Source: Atriophallophorus winterbourni (lineage: Eukaryota > Platyhelminthes > Trematoda > Plagiorchiida > Microphallidae). Taken from it: a stretch of DNA of 64,000 bases. The position numbers and the translations under genes are program-made. The stretch lies in assembly GCA_013407085.1 (NCBI GenBank), contig JACCGJ010005103.1, positions 24,672 through 88,671 on the forward strand. The letters are read 5' to 3'. Shown here piece after piece: positions 23,201-34,319 of this stretch (position 1 is its first letter; the number at the start of each line of letters is the position of its first letter). The notes beneath the pieces were generated by a model. It was not told where the DNA came from, did not search any database, and worked only from the letters and a program-made list of their open reading frames with translations.

Positions 23201-23219
23201 AGTTAAGAAAAAGGTATAA
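23059..23219 (+). CDS. Candidate terminal MEG exon with two open frames
   Basis: The acceptor is catttttattccag. Two frames stay open. Entered in phase 2, it runs 46 codons to TAA at 23198-23200 and is rich in charged and aromatic residues (it begins RPNDRCDYKSFRDIF). Entered in phase 1, it runs to TAA at 23217-23219 and ends VKVKKKV. Phase 2 fits the 16-nt exon alone; phase 1 fits either no asymmetric exon or both. No clear AATAAA was found soon after the stops. Confidence 0.5.
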
Positions 23220-23629
23220 CGTGATCGGGTATACTGCATATTACCGAATATTGACAACAAATCACGTTTTTATGATCATTGTTACGAAAAGATTTCTTTA
23301 AAATATGTTATGGAGTCTGAAACCATGAAAGATTAATTTTGTCAATTTTTCTATGAACCACACAACGATATTCATTCAGAAAAAATATTTATTAACGGTG
23401 AGGAGGCATACCATAGGAGAACTGTAAAATATATACGTGAAGGCGTAACCCTTCTGGTGCAAAGAATAATTGTATGCTTTCTAAGGAATAACATTCTTCA
23501 GCCACGGTTTTAAATGTGTTGTTGCACTTGACCTCATATGGGCGATGTCCTCGAGCATAGCGGTGAAGATATACATTTGTGAGTCTGGATATGTTGAGTT
23601 TAAAAATTTCACTTCAAACTAAAAATGCC

Positions 23630-24100
23630 TTTAAAAAGCAACAGGTGACCTCAATCTATTCAAACGGGTATTTAGGAAATTTTTGCACACGATATTCCCA
23701 AGGATCATGAATACATATTCGAGACCAGTCATGGAATACGGTGTGCAGTCATGGTTTCCGACACTCTAGAAGGATTTTGAACTTATGTAAAGCGAATGCT
23801 ATTTTCACCATAAAATATTGATTCTTGATTCTATACACCAGTACGTCAAGAAACCTTGAATGTTTTTGTTATTGTGTGTATAAGTGAACTATCGGTGCAG
23901 GCTGACGTTCACATACGACCTCAAAACGTGATGTTTTTCATGTACGTATTAACAAAGTTCCGTAAAATAGCAGCTTCTGAACTAACTAACATACAAACAT
24001 TTCAAATTCGTTCTGTTTGCACTCATCAGAACTCAAAACTTAGAAAGATTAGTGGTGGAAAATGCATGCAGCTTAACAGTTACTACAGGATTACGAGGTA
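23630..24100 (+). repeat. CR1 3' end followed by promoter-like repeat and hammerhead remnant
   Basis: At 23660-23820 are CR1 C-terminus remnants (translated MNTYSRPVMEYGVQSW) and a TTGATTC tail. The next ~200 bp (23830-24040) match the reverse complement of 35440-35720, and part of it matches 2270-2400 upstream of the MEG. It ends with a hammerhead-like CTGATGA core on the minus strand (24030-24024), without an intact GAAAC. Confidence 0.6.
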
Positions 24101-24339
24101 TATCGAATAAACTTATGAAATCTTTTATGCATCAATACTCGTGGATTTTATCGCGCTAGTCACGAATATTGGTGCTTGAGGAAACTGCAACAATTGCATA
24201 GGAATCCTTATTGACAATGGTTTTTAAACAAATTGTATGCTACAGTGTTACATGGCGGACTAAATGTTTTACCTGCTACGACTATGAGGTGGATTCCCGT
24301 GGGGAACATGAAATATTGAGATGATATTCAACCTTAGAC

Positions 24340-25460
24340 AACTTCTACAGAATTATCGGGAACAGCGTACACATTGTACGCTGTTTTTATTGATTTAACG
24401 AAGGCATTTTAATAGTCCCCAGTGAGGGCTATACAAAAGATTCATCTCATAGGCTACCCCACATGACTGCTCGAACTCTTTTTTTCGTTTTACTCTGGTA
24501 TGAAAGTCTCACTTTATTTTACCGATTTCAATTCATAGGAATTTGGAATTCTTCAAGGCGTTTAACCAGGGTGTGTTCTTACTCCTACACTGTTCAACAT
24601 TTGCTCTGATTCTGAATCATAGTTTGCGGACGTTATCATACGGCATTTGCCAAAGCTCGCGAATTGATTGCGAGCTTTCAAACCTGAACCGATTGAGAGC
24701 ACAAACCATTCAGTGACTTGCTGTTTGAAGAGAATGCAGCCATCTTTGCTCACTCCCAATAACACCTCTAGTAACTGATGTACTGTTTTTCTTCGGTATG
24801 CAAGGAGTTTCGGCTAACAATGAGCATGAGCAAGACCAATGTTCTTGGTCCAAGGATTTCATTGCTTATAATAATCACTTTTGCATACCGTCAGCTTGAA
24901 CATCATTTCACAAATCTTGATCATATCGGGGATGGAAACATACATATGATTAAGTGTTTTTAGAAGCTAGACTACATGCATATTCGCCCTGAAAGGACAG
25001 CGCCGACTGCGATGGCATGGCTTCTTCTACAGTATTGAAAATGGACGTACACCGAATAATCTATTCTATGGTGAGTTGAAATTAGGAACTCGACCAACGA
25101 ACATATCGCACTTGCGGTTTAAATACATTTTGACAAGAGATATGAAAGCTCTTTGCATTGACACGCGTGATAAAAAAGAACTTAGTCTTGACCGATCACA
25201 TTGAATTTCATGAGCAAATCGTCTTCTCCAAACGGAGGAGGTGCATATACAGCTATTGGCTACTAAAACCGTTTCATGCCCTCACTGTGCGTCTGACTGC
25301 CTACGACTGAGTTCTGCTTATGGTTGTAATCCCTGCGAGAGAGATTGTTCTTTTTGAATAAGAGTGTTTAGTCATTCGAATTGTTTTGGATCAGGAAAAT
25401 ATCATGCGATTGTGATGTACATCTATGCTTGACATCAACCAACGGAAGCCAACAAAACAA
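24340..25460 (+). mobile_element. RTE-like LINE, decayed (lineage A)
   Basis: The region starting cagcgtacacattgtacgct is a mutated counterpart of the RT segment at 28690-28740. The 3' end at 25413-25460 matches the tail of the copy ending near 32150. Many stops and internal deletions are present; no ORF longer than about 70 codons survives. Confidence 0.75.
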
Positions 25461-25644
25461 CAACTTTATCCCAGTGTTTGTTTACACGAGATCGAATATT
25501 GATTATTATCAAACAGTGATACACAAAACCAACTTGAATTCCATTCTTTCACTTATATAATTGCTTGCTTACATATTTGACCAAATGATAGATCGTCATT
25601 GGTCCACATGCATTACTACGCTTTGGGAGATAAAACGTCTTGTG

Positions 25645-25890
25645 TTTTAAACAAGGTTATACTTGTATGCCAACTATTATATAGGGTTCGTACAACGAAC
25701 CACAATGTTCAGACACACATGGTAGTGGTGTTTTAAGGGATGGGGATGTGAGCAACACATTTCTTTGGTCATCCATAAGCGCCTCGGGTGCTTGATCAAG
25801 AATCACTTTGTGATTCCGTGTCTGAACATCGTGGTTTGTTGTATGAACCCTATATAACATACATATATAGCATACAAGTATAACCTTGTT
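25645..25890. repeat. Inverted-repeat element with hammerhead-family sequence
   Basis: The ends are inverted: tagggttcgtacaacgaacc at 25682 faces gtttgttgtatgaaccctat near 25836-25855, and flanking acttgtatgc faces gcatacaagt. It is a sibling of the better preserved palindrome at 51.0-51.4 kb. The left arm has an internal deletion. Confidence 0.65.
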
Positions 25891-25933
25891 TACCTTTAAT
25901 CCACTGTTTCAAGGCTCATTGAACCTGATCTTG

Positions 25934-25992
25934 CTGTCTCCACCTGACGATGGCAAACAGCATGAAACTGGTAGTGGTGTGTAAGGGATGGG
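25934..25992 (+). ncRNA. Hammerhead ribozyme, near-canonical
   Basis: The order is CCAC, CTGACGA (25944-25950, one change from CTGATGA), stem II TGGC-AAACA-GCAT, GAAAC, a very short stem III (AC-TG-GT), cleavage triplet GTA, then GTGG pairing with CCAC as stem I. This is a minimal hammerhead with a two-base loop III, the type found in flatworm repeats. The core change may lower activity. Confidence 0.55.
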
Positions 25993-26174
25993 GATGTGAG
26001 CAACACATTACTTTGGTCTTGTGTTTTAGTTTTTCTACAATAGATCGCTAGATCAAGAATCACTCTCTGATTCTGTATTTGAACACAGTGGTTCGTCGCA
26101 ACATTTTCAATCAAGCATAACTTTGTTCACGACTTATACAATGTTTCCAATCTCTCCGAACCTAATCTTACTGT

Positions 26175-26215
26175 CGCCATCTGATGACCGCAAACAATCC
26201 AAAACCGGTTGTGTT
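26175..26215 (+). ncRNA. Degenerate hammerhead ribozyme
   Basis: CTGATGA is at 26181-26187, but stem II is weak and the GAAAC block reads AAAAC. It is a repeat relic 237 bp after the previous copy, which suggests a tandem arrangement. Confidence 0.45.
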
Positions 26216-26269
26216 GTGTAAATGCAGAGGATTAAGCAACACAGTACTTTTCTTATGGATTATGTTTGT

Positions 26270-28757
26270 TATATTCAGAAAATGGTTCCAAGGTTGTCAA
26301 AGCCGGTGCGGTTCTGGGGATAAGCTCCCAATTCCAAAAATGCTCCAATGGCAGGAGTCATCCTCGAGGAAAAATCCGGAGCCGGAGTCCCGTTGGGCAG
26401 TCCGAAGTTTTATACAACTTTGCCCTGCTACTTTCTGCGACAGCATCGTTGTCCAAACGTAACAGCCTTGCTGTTTCTTTGGTTAAGGTGATGCCGTGGA
26501 GAGGGAGCACTTGCTGCGTGGGCAACAGCTAGTTCTCCACTTTAAACTGCCCTGGCGTACATCGGAACGCACCAATGGAGAGGACACTCCATTCCGCTTC
26601 TGCAGATAATAACACGGGAAGCAGCAGATACCGGTTGAAAGCTATGGCTCGATTGGCGTAGAGCTCAGCGCCTGGGGCTGCTTACAACAGTGGGAGAGAC
26701 TTTCAGGTCTCATTGGACGGCTACCGCCCGCCTTAAGCTGGGCTGCCCCCAGCCAATATGGTGCCGTCTCGCCACGGTCTGCTATCCTCATTGGGTGCAT
26801 GGGGATTAGCAATCAACCGACAAGCAGACTGTTTTTTAAGCACCAGCGAAACCAACTACTAAAAATCAAATGTCATTTCTGAAACTGGGAAACTGGAACG
26901 TCCTGTCCATGCTCCCTGGATTTCATGACGACGTCTCGAATATCAGAGGCTAATAAAATCTGCTGTGATTAACGATGAACTAAAGAGACTGAATGTCGAC
27001 GTGGCTGCCCTGCAAGAGACGCGATTACCAGATACTGGTAAGCTGACAGAAAGAGATTACACATTCTTTTGAAAAGGAAGAGGTTCCGATGAGTCTCGAC
27101 TGCATGGAGTTGGGTTTGCCGTTCAAAACGACCTTCTTAAAGCAACAGAACCGAGCATCAGCGGGAGCGAACGGATTTGGACTCTAAATCCGAGGTGAAT
27201 TAGTGGTACCATTAAGTTAGTAAACGTTTATGCGCCGACGCTCCGTGCGACGCCTGCTGAAAAAGACGCTTTTTTATCACAACCTCGCAACAGTCCTGAA
27301 ACATGTGCAGCAAAGAAACTGTAGTGGTATTGGGTGATTTCAATGCTAGAGTTCGAGTGGATTATGAATCTTGGCAAAACTGTCTCGGGAGGTTCGGTGT
27401 AGGTAAAACCAATTAAAATGGACAACGCCTTTTAGAATTATGCACACAGTGCAGTCTTTGTGTCAGTAACACTTTCTTTCAAACAAAACCACAGCATAAG
27501 GTCTCTTGGAAACATCCTCGCTCTAAGCACTGGCACTAGCTTGATCTTATTCTTGTTAGGCGTACTAATATAGGAAGCGTAGTTCTCACCAGATCTTATC
27601 AAAGCGCATTCTGTGACACTGATCATTCAATAGTCTGTGCAAAACTGAAGCTTTCCGACACGAGATTTCACCAAATTGTCTGGTAAGCCAAGGATTGACG
27701 TCACCCGCATGTGCGAACTTAATCTAGCTGCGCGATTTGCAAAAGCCTTCACAGCCGAGTTCAGCAAGAAAAACCCCACTTGAATCGGCTTCAGAAAACT
27801 GGGAATCGATAAAAAGCTGCATATGCCGAGTCGCACTTTCCAATTTCAGTCCGAAGAAAGCTCGAACGAGCAACTGGTTCGAAGCAAAAGCTTCTGAAAT
27901 GACTGCTGTGCTGGATGAGAAACGCTCAGCGTTCTTGAGGTTCAAAGGTATGCCAACAGATGAAAACTTACGTCTTCTAAAAGCAGCTAGAAACAAGGTC
28001 CAACAGACTGCAAAGCGATGTGCAAACGACTATTGGACTGAAGTTAGCCTCAATATCCAAAAAGCTGCGGATACTAGAAATTTTCACGGCATGTATGATG
28101 GGATCAAGAGAGCCATTAGTCCAAACAAACTTAAATCGGCTCTCATTAAGTCTGCATCTGGGGACCCGATTGTGGACAAAACTCAGCAGATGGAAAGATG
28201 GGTAGAGCACTTCTCCTCTCTCTACTCTAGGGACAATACGGTTTTACCACATGTATTTGAAAATGTCGAGCGGTTGCCGACTATTAAATATCTAGATACT
28301 CCCCCTACTCTTGAGCAATCGACCGCTTAGCGAATGGGGAGGCCCCAGGTGACGACGAAATTCCACCTGAGCTCATCAAATGCTGTAAAGCAACATTATT
28401 ACAACCGCTTCACTATTTGCTTCTTTAGTGCTGGCAGGAGGAGTGTGTCCCACAAGAGATGCGAGACACAAAGATCATCACGCTATTTAAGAATAAAGGA
28501 GATAGAGGCGACTGCAACAATTACAGAGGAATCTCCCTTCTGAATGTTGTAGGCAAACTGTTTGCTAAAGTCTTACAGCTCCGGCTGCAAGTTTTAGCTG
28601 ATAGTATTTACTCCGAATCTCAATGTGGCTTCCGCAAGGGAAGATCAACCGTTGACCTGATCTTCTCCCTGAGACAACTTCAAGAACAGTGTCGGGAACA
28701 GCGTATGCCAGTGTACGCTGTTTTATTGATTTAACTAAGGCATTCGACTACGTAAGG
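26270..28757 (+). mobile_element. RTE-like LINE (lineage A), 5' part, split by an LTR element
   Basis: It starts with a GC-richer leader containing gggataagctccca, a motif shared with the RTE leaders near 59460 and 64000. The endonuclease region (26880-27640) is broken by several stops; motifs such as VAALQETRLP and VLGDFNAR are recognisable. The linker ORF 27737-28330 and RT start (28459-28734, IITLFKNKGDRGDCNNYRGI and SQCGFRKGRSTVDLIF) are open in pieces. RT stops at LTKAFDY and resumes at 31228. Confidence 0.85.
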
Positions 28758-28761
28758 GTCT

Positions 28762-29020
28762 TGTCAAGGTCGTTCAAACTAGGCACGCCAAAACTCGCAC
28801 TGATTTGAAAGTATTGATCGTTTTTAATCAATTGAACATAACTCGCAGATTTGAATCAATATAGCAGCTTGGCTTCAGTAGCTTGGCTTCACTTTCGTTC
28901 GTCTGGTTGATTAATTGTACATATATATACAAATGAGCTGTAAATAAAACGATGCATTCTGTCAGTCGTCTTCTACCACTTTCGTGAGTGTTGGGTCAGC
29001 CGGAACTCGCTCCAAAAACA
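28762..29020 (+). repeat. 5' LTR of Gypsy-like element
   Basis: It starts TGTCAAGG and ends AAAACA. It matches 30982-31224 except for scattered changes and a 16-bp segment (atgagctgtaaataaa) that includes a possible polyadenylation signal and is missing from the 3' copy. A primer-binding-like sequence with ggcgacggga follows. Confidence 0.85.
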
Positions 29021-30819
29021 CAACAGGCTTGGCGACGGGAAAATGGCTATCAGCTTTGAGCAAATGCAAGCATTACTTCAGCAACAGCAAGCGCAGTTCG
29101 GAAAATCACAGAAGCAGCTCTGAACCTTTTTCTCAGAATCTGATTATCAAAGAAGAACACAAAGAACAGACACAGCAGCAATCAATTGACTCAATCGCAG
29201 CATCCATCACAGAGTTCCATTTTGATGCAGAATCGGGAACAACATTCAATGCTTGGTTCAAGAAATACGAAGACATTTTCCGAGTCGAACAAGCAGGTCA
29301 AGGTGATGCATGGCTTGTTCGCCTATTGTTGAGAAAACTTGGTCCTGTTGAGCACGAACGTTACTCTATCTACATTCTTCTAAAATGTGCTTGAGAGTTC
29401 AGCTTTGATGATACCATTGCAACACTCACGACAATCTTTGGAGAACAATCATCCTTATTCAGCAATCGTTACAACTGTCTCAAACTGATGAAAAAGGAAA
29501 CAGACGACTACACTACGCATGCTGCTATCATCAATCGAGAGTGTGAAAGATTCAAGCTCGGTTCGATGACACCAAATCAGTTCAAATGCTTGATGTTCGT
29601 TTGCAGTCTTCAATCACCAGCAGACGCTGACGTTCGAACAAGAATTCTGAGCAGACTGGAGCACGAGCCGGAAATGACCCTTCAAGACATTGCAGCCGAA
29701 TGTCACAGAATGGTGAACCTCAAGCATGATACCAAGTTGATTGAAAGCGCCGGACAGAAAATAGAGCCTCGAGTGTACAAGAACACAGCAGCACACAGTA
29801 GTTCAGAAAGTCCTCTCAAAAAGTCATTGAAACCCAAAAGTGCCTGTTGGAATTGCGGTGGATGGCACTATTCGAAAGATTGTCCGTTCAGAACCAATAA
29901 GTGCCGCAGGTGCAAGCGCATGGGTCACGAAGAGTCACATTGCAGAAAAAAATATTGGACCGGTGCAAACAGTCTTCATAATCCAAAATCGAATGGAAAC
30001 CGGGGCATAAACAATGCTGTCATTGCAACCCTTGAAGCAGATTTGGCAAGCAGACGGAAATATGTCGCAGTGAGAATTCACGGCAAGACCGTTTCGTTGC
30101 AAATTGACACCGCCTCAGACGTCACATCGATTTCCCGCTCAACGTGCAAGAAGATTGGCTGCCCAACATTCTATCCCACGGAAATGAATGTGCGAAATGC
30201 TTCTGGTGAACCACTTCGGATTGACGGGCAACTTACTTGTGAGATAGATTTCAATGGCGAGCAAGCAACTGGTTTAGTTTACTTGACACCTCATTAAAAA
30301 CTTGATTTGCTAGGAATTGATTGGATCGAACGACTGAATTTACTTAGTGTGCCTTTAAAAGATCTGTGTTCAACAAAACCTGCAACTGTGTGCCAGACAA
30401 ATTCTTCATCAAGAACATGTCGACAGTTGATACGCAAACATGGTTACGATATCCGGAACGAATCGCTTCAAGGTGAAAATGATTCTACAAAGCATACAAC
30501 TCTCAACACAGTCTTTTTAAACGCTGCAAGGCTTCCAAGAACAATCAATGCTCGTAGTGAACAACCACGCAGGCAGCAAGGTATTCGTCGCAAAAACAGT
30601 TCTCGAAACTATAAAGAAAGCAAATTTATTTGTGGCCATTTCACAAGATCAAGCGACTATAAAGAGGAACCGGTTCGCGGTACATGTAGTCCATGTGGCT
30701 ATGAAGCGAATGCTTCACAGAAAAACGCAACTCGTGGTTTAGGAAAGCAGTATAACGATTCCCATGCGTTGACACCGCATGTTTCTCAAAATGAACCTAT
30801 CAGCACTGATGAACAATGA
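28984..30819 (+). pseudogene. Gag-protease of a Gypsy-like LTR retrotransposon, two in-frame stops
   Basis: One frame runs throughout, interrupted by TGA at 29392-29394 and TAA at 30295-30297. The gag part contains FHFDAESGTTFNAWFKKYED and VRLLLRKLG, typical of invertebrate Gypsy gag. Zinc knuckles are at 29848-29886 (C-x2-C-x3-H-x4-C) and 29918-29959 (C-x2-C-x4-H-x4-C). The protease has the QIDTASDVTS active-site motif (DTA instead of the more common DTG/DSG) near 30103. After the protease the sequence is scrambled, and it jumps to what looks like the last polyprotein residues. Reverse transcriptase, RNase H and integrase are absent, so the copy is non-autonomous. Confidence 0.85.
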
Positions 30820-30981
30820 CAAAGAGTCGACAACCGTCTTGCTGAACAATATCGCACAGACGAGACACCAGAAAGAAGATACCGAACACAAAGAAGAACA
30901 ATGGTTTAACCATTTTAAATCAATCCAAGAAACAAGGCGTACATAGACCGAAGGTAAACGTCCTTTTTTCGCAGGGGGAGG

Positions 30982-31224
30982 TTTCAATGTCGTTCAATCT
31001 AAACACGCCAAAACTCGCACTGATTTGGAAATATTGATCGTTTTTAATCAATTGAACATAACTCGCAGATTTGGATCAATATAGCAGCTTGGCTTCAGTA
31101 GCTTGGCTTCACTTTCGTTCATCTAGTTGATTAATTGTACATATATATACAAACGATGCATTCTGTCAGTCGTCTTCTACCACTTTCGTGAGTGTTTGGT
31201 CGGTCGGAACTCGCTCCAAAAACA
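30982..31224 (+). repeat. 3' LTR of Gypsy-like element
   Basis: It is preceded by a purine-rich tract (gcagggggagg at 30971-30981). It corresponds to the LTR at 28762-29020. The host RTE element resumes directly after it. Confidence 0.85.
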
Positions 31225-32155
31225 CGAAAGCTCTTTTTAAAACGCTTGATTTGATAGGCTGCTCCCCAAGACAGCTAAAGCTCGTTATTTCGTTCCACTC
31301 AGGCATGAAGGGCTCAGTCCATTTTAACGGTTTCAGCTCAGAAGCATTTGAAATTTATCGAGGAGTCAAACAAGGGTGTGTTCTTGCTCCGAAGTTGTTC
31401 GGCATTTTCTTTTATCTGCTTCTGAAGCACGCTTTCAGGACGAGGACAGAAGGTATTTACCTACGCACGCGAAGTAATGGCAAGCTTTTCAACCTAAACC
31501 GGTTGAGAGCACAAACCAAGGCACGAAATGTGCGAATCCGTGACCTGCTGTTTGCCCACGATGCAGCTTTATTGCTCACTCCCAAGAGCACCTTCAGTCT
31601 TTAATGGACTGTTTTTCGGTGGCATGCAAAGAATTTGGGCTAACAATCAGCATGAGCAAGACCAAAGTCCTTCGTCAAGGAACTGTATCGCCTCCCATCA
31701 TCACTGTTGGAAACTGTCAGCTTGAATCAGTTCATCAGTTCACTTACCTTGGTTCAACCATTGCGGATAACCTCTCGCTAGACATTGGGCAGACCGGACT
31801 TGCGGTACAAAGACGTTTGCGAAAAAGATATGAAAGCTCTTGGCATTGACCCGACGAGTTGGGAAGAACTTGCTCTTGACCGATTACATTGGAGGCACTG
31901 TGTAAAGCGTCGTCTGCAAGCTGGGGAGAAGCAGATACAGCTCTTGGCTGCTGAACGCAAATCACGCCGCTGGCGTGCAACTGACGCAATACAAACGACT
32001 TCTGACTTTCGTTGCCAGCGCTGCGGGAGAAATTGTTTTTCCCGAATAGGACTGTTTAGTCATTCCAAAAGCTTCAAAACTTGAACATTCACGCGATTGT
32101 GATGTACATCCATGGTCGGCATCTACCGAAGGAGGCCAACAACATTCAGCAAATT
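31225..32155 (+). mobile_element. RTE-like LINE (lineage A), 3' part after the LTR insertion
   Basis: The RT continues with KALFKTLDLIGCSPRQLKL, FEIYRGVKQGCVLAP and a degraded active site (LLFAHDAA, H replacing one D). There are frameshifts around 31600 and an internal deletion near 31785 that fuses SLDI to the C-terminal RTGLAVQ segment. The 3' end is a hairpin-like ggtcggcatctacc followed by gaaggaggccaacaac. Confidence 0.85.
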
Positions 32156-32627
32156 GTGCAAGCAATACCGATAAGTGAATCAGATGGATTGAAATTCATG
32201 TGTGAGCCAATCAGTGGCATCTATTGATTTTTGAAGGGCATTTGGATCATAGGTCACCTTTATCAGTTTATGGTTTAGCTTGTTGCACGAGCGCACGTCT
32301 TGTAAATTAATACGGTTTGTCCGGAGTGCAGTTTTGGAACAATGCGATGCGGGCCTGTAAGGCTACATCACTCCAAACATCATATATTATAATTGCATAA
32401 CTAAATAGAAGGGTTATACAGCAGGTGATCAAGTCTGTAGTGCCTGAAATCTCATGACACTACATGTTAATAGATAGAAAAGATCATTTATAATCTTTAT
32501 TTATTAACATACCATTCATGGATGCCAGTATAATAATTGCATGCAGGGCGGACTATCAATTACGAGTTATAGTTGAAGCAAAGTCGTGAAATGTTGCAAG
32601 TGCAGATAGCAAATGTTCGCCAAACAT

Positions 32628-33340
32628 TTATAGTGAAGGCCTCCTGGATTGTTTAACTACTTTCTGCAGATACTTCCGGAAAACTATCACAAATATAACC
32701 AGCGCGATAACAATCACCGCACCATTCACGAATCCCGCAATTGCGCCGGCACTGAGTCCCATTGATAGAATCAAGACCGACACAGTTTGCGAAGCTGCGG
32801 ATGGTGAACCAGGAATGTGTAGTCTCACGCTCAATTTCTAATTCGTACCTGAAATGTGATAAACGTCAAAGCAATTTTTTAATAAATTCATATTTTATAT
32901 ACTTGATTCAAACGTAACTGATCTCAGTTCCGATGTTTACCTTTATCCAAATTCTGAACACTCACGCACCGAGCACCACACGGTATTGGCTGAGACATCA
33001 CACGTTCTGCGTTCAGCTCACGGAAGTTGACGTTGTTACCGCAATCATCCTGGATGTTCAACAACTCCTACATGTTTTCAGATCCTAATTATAACTCCAC
33101 GTTGTCCTTTTGCAAATTATGGGTGAAATTTACTAGATTTTCCTCTACAATTCAAGTTTGTGGTAAAAGAAAAGTTTGGAGGAGCACTTCGATATAAAAT
33201 ATATTTAAAAATTCTTGACATATTTTAATTCTGAAACCAAACTTTTACCATGCTTAACTTCAAGGCAAATCCCATTCTAGTTCCACTACTAGTGCATTCG
33301 AAGTCCTCAACGATTTTGCTCGTCAAGGTTTGGTTTCGTT
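32628..33340 (-). CDS. 3' end of an unrecognised membrane/secreted protein gene, three exons
   Basis: On the minus strand, exon a is 33340-33249 (92 nt), with acceptor ttacactag and donor ATG|gtaaaag. It reads RNQTLTSKIVEDFECTSSGT and onwards to KLSM. Exon b is 33067-32941 (127 nt), with acceptor catgtag and donor AAAG|gtaaac. It starts ELLNIQDDCGNN and includes PIPCGARCVSV. The phases match (0 to 0). Exon c starts at 32848 or 32837. Its large open frame holds a strong transmembrane helix (FVNGAVIVIALVIFVIVF) and a short basic tail ending at TAA 32628-32630. With the default junction, the frame meets TAG at 32840-32838, before the helix. With an inner donor (TGC|gtgagt in exon b) and the next acceptor (aattag), the helix is in frame. 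An N-glycosylation site (NQT) and cysteines suggest an extracellular part. Upstream exons were not found. The family is not recognised. Confidence 0.55.
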
Positions 33341-33399
33341 CTAGTGTAACAATTGTTGAAGACGAGAATGCAATACCACAGTGAGAAAAAGCTGTAGGA

Positions 33400-34200
33400 C
33401 ATGAAAATGCATGCGATTTTGATGTACAGCCATGGTCGACATCGACCGAAGGTGGCCAACAACAACAGCTTTTTGAATTAATAATCAGTTCGATTCGGGA
33501 GGAACAATCTCTCCCGCAGCGCTTGCAACCATAGTCACAACTCAGTGGTGTTGCATCAGTTGCACACCGGCGGCGTGATCTGTGTTTCGCAGCGAAGAGA
33601 TGTATCTGCTCCTCATCCGCTTGTAGACGACGCTTTATGCAATGCCTCATGTGTGAGCGGTCAAGAGCAAGTTTATCCAACTCGCGGGATCAATGGCAAG
33701 AGCTTTCATATCTCATTTGCGAACGTCTTTGTACCGTAAGTGCGGTCTGCCCAATGGTCGGCTTCCTAATTGCAACCATTTTCCATTCTGTAGACATGAA
33801 CAAGCCACCGCATCGGCGCTTTCGCAATAGGGTGAACATGCTCTGTAGATTAGCTTTTGAAAGCACTTCAGCATTAGTCACTCTTTCCATCCACGATATA
33901 TTCAAGATACGACGGATGATTCGTGGATGAAAAGCATTCAGTTTACGTTCGTGTTTTGCGTGGGTGGCCCATGTTTTACTGCCGTATAGTAAAGCATTTA
34001 TTAGGCACGCACTGCAAACCATCAACTTTTTCTTGTCAGTCAATTTGCGGTTACCCCAAAAACGAGAGATCAATGGGGATAAAATAACAGCTGCTCTGCT
34101 AATCCTCTTATTAATCTCCGTGTCTAGCGAGAGGATATTCGCAATGGTTGAACCAACGTAAGTGAAGCTCGTATCTAGACTCGTAAACGATAGAATATAT
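33400..34200 (-). mobile_element. RTE-like LINE (lineage A), 3' end fragment
   Basis: The minus strand encodes LLYGSKTWATHAKHERKLNAF and RRILNISWMERVTNAEVLSK in 33690-34253. The C-terminus at 33480-33680 contains KRRLQADEEQIHLFAAKHRS. The end carries the hairpin GGTCGA CA TCGACC (33433-33446). It lies in the intron upstream of exon a of the minus-strand gene. Confidence 0.85.
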
Positions 34201-34319
34201 ATTATACCAGGAGTCTTTGCCATAAAAACGTCGTCCGGCTTCAAAGAATCCAATAATCAGACCGCTGAAATCCACGGAGCCTTATAAGGAACCAATCATT
34301 TGAATTGACCGACCGACCT

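Noticed and set aside
31188..31604. Chimeric 138-codon ORF starting in the LTR
   Set aside because: It only joins the 3' LTR end to the resumed RTE reverse transcriptase; there is no sign of a real fusion gene.
32628..32837. Cysteine-rich alternative frame in the last exon of the minus-strand gene
   Set aside because: The frame is open, but the overlapping frame has a clear transmembrane helix. The cysteines arise where valine and isoleucine codons are read one base off.
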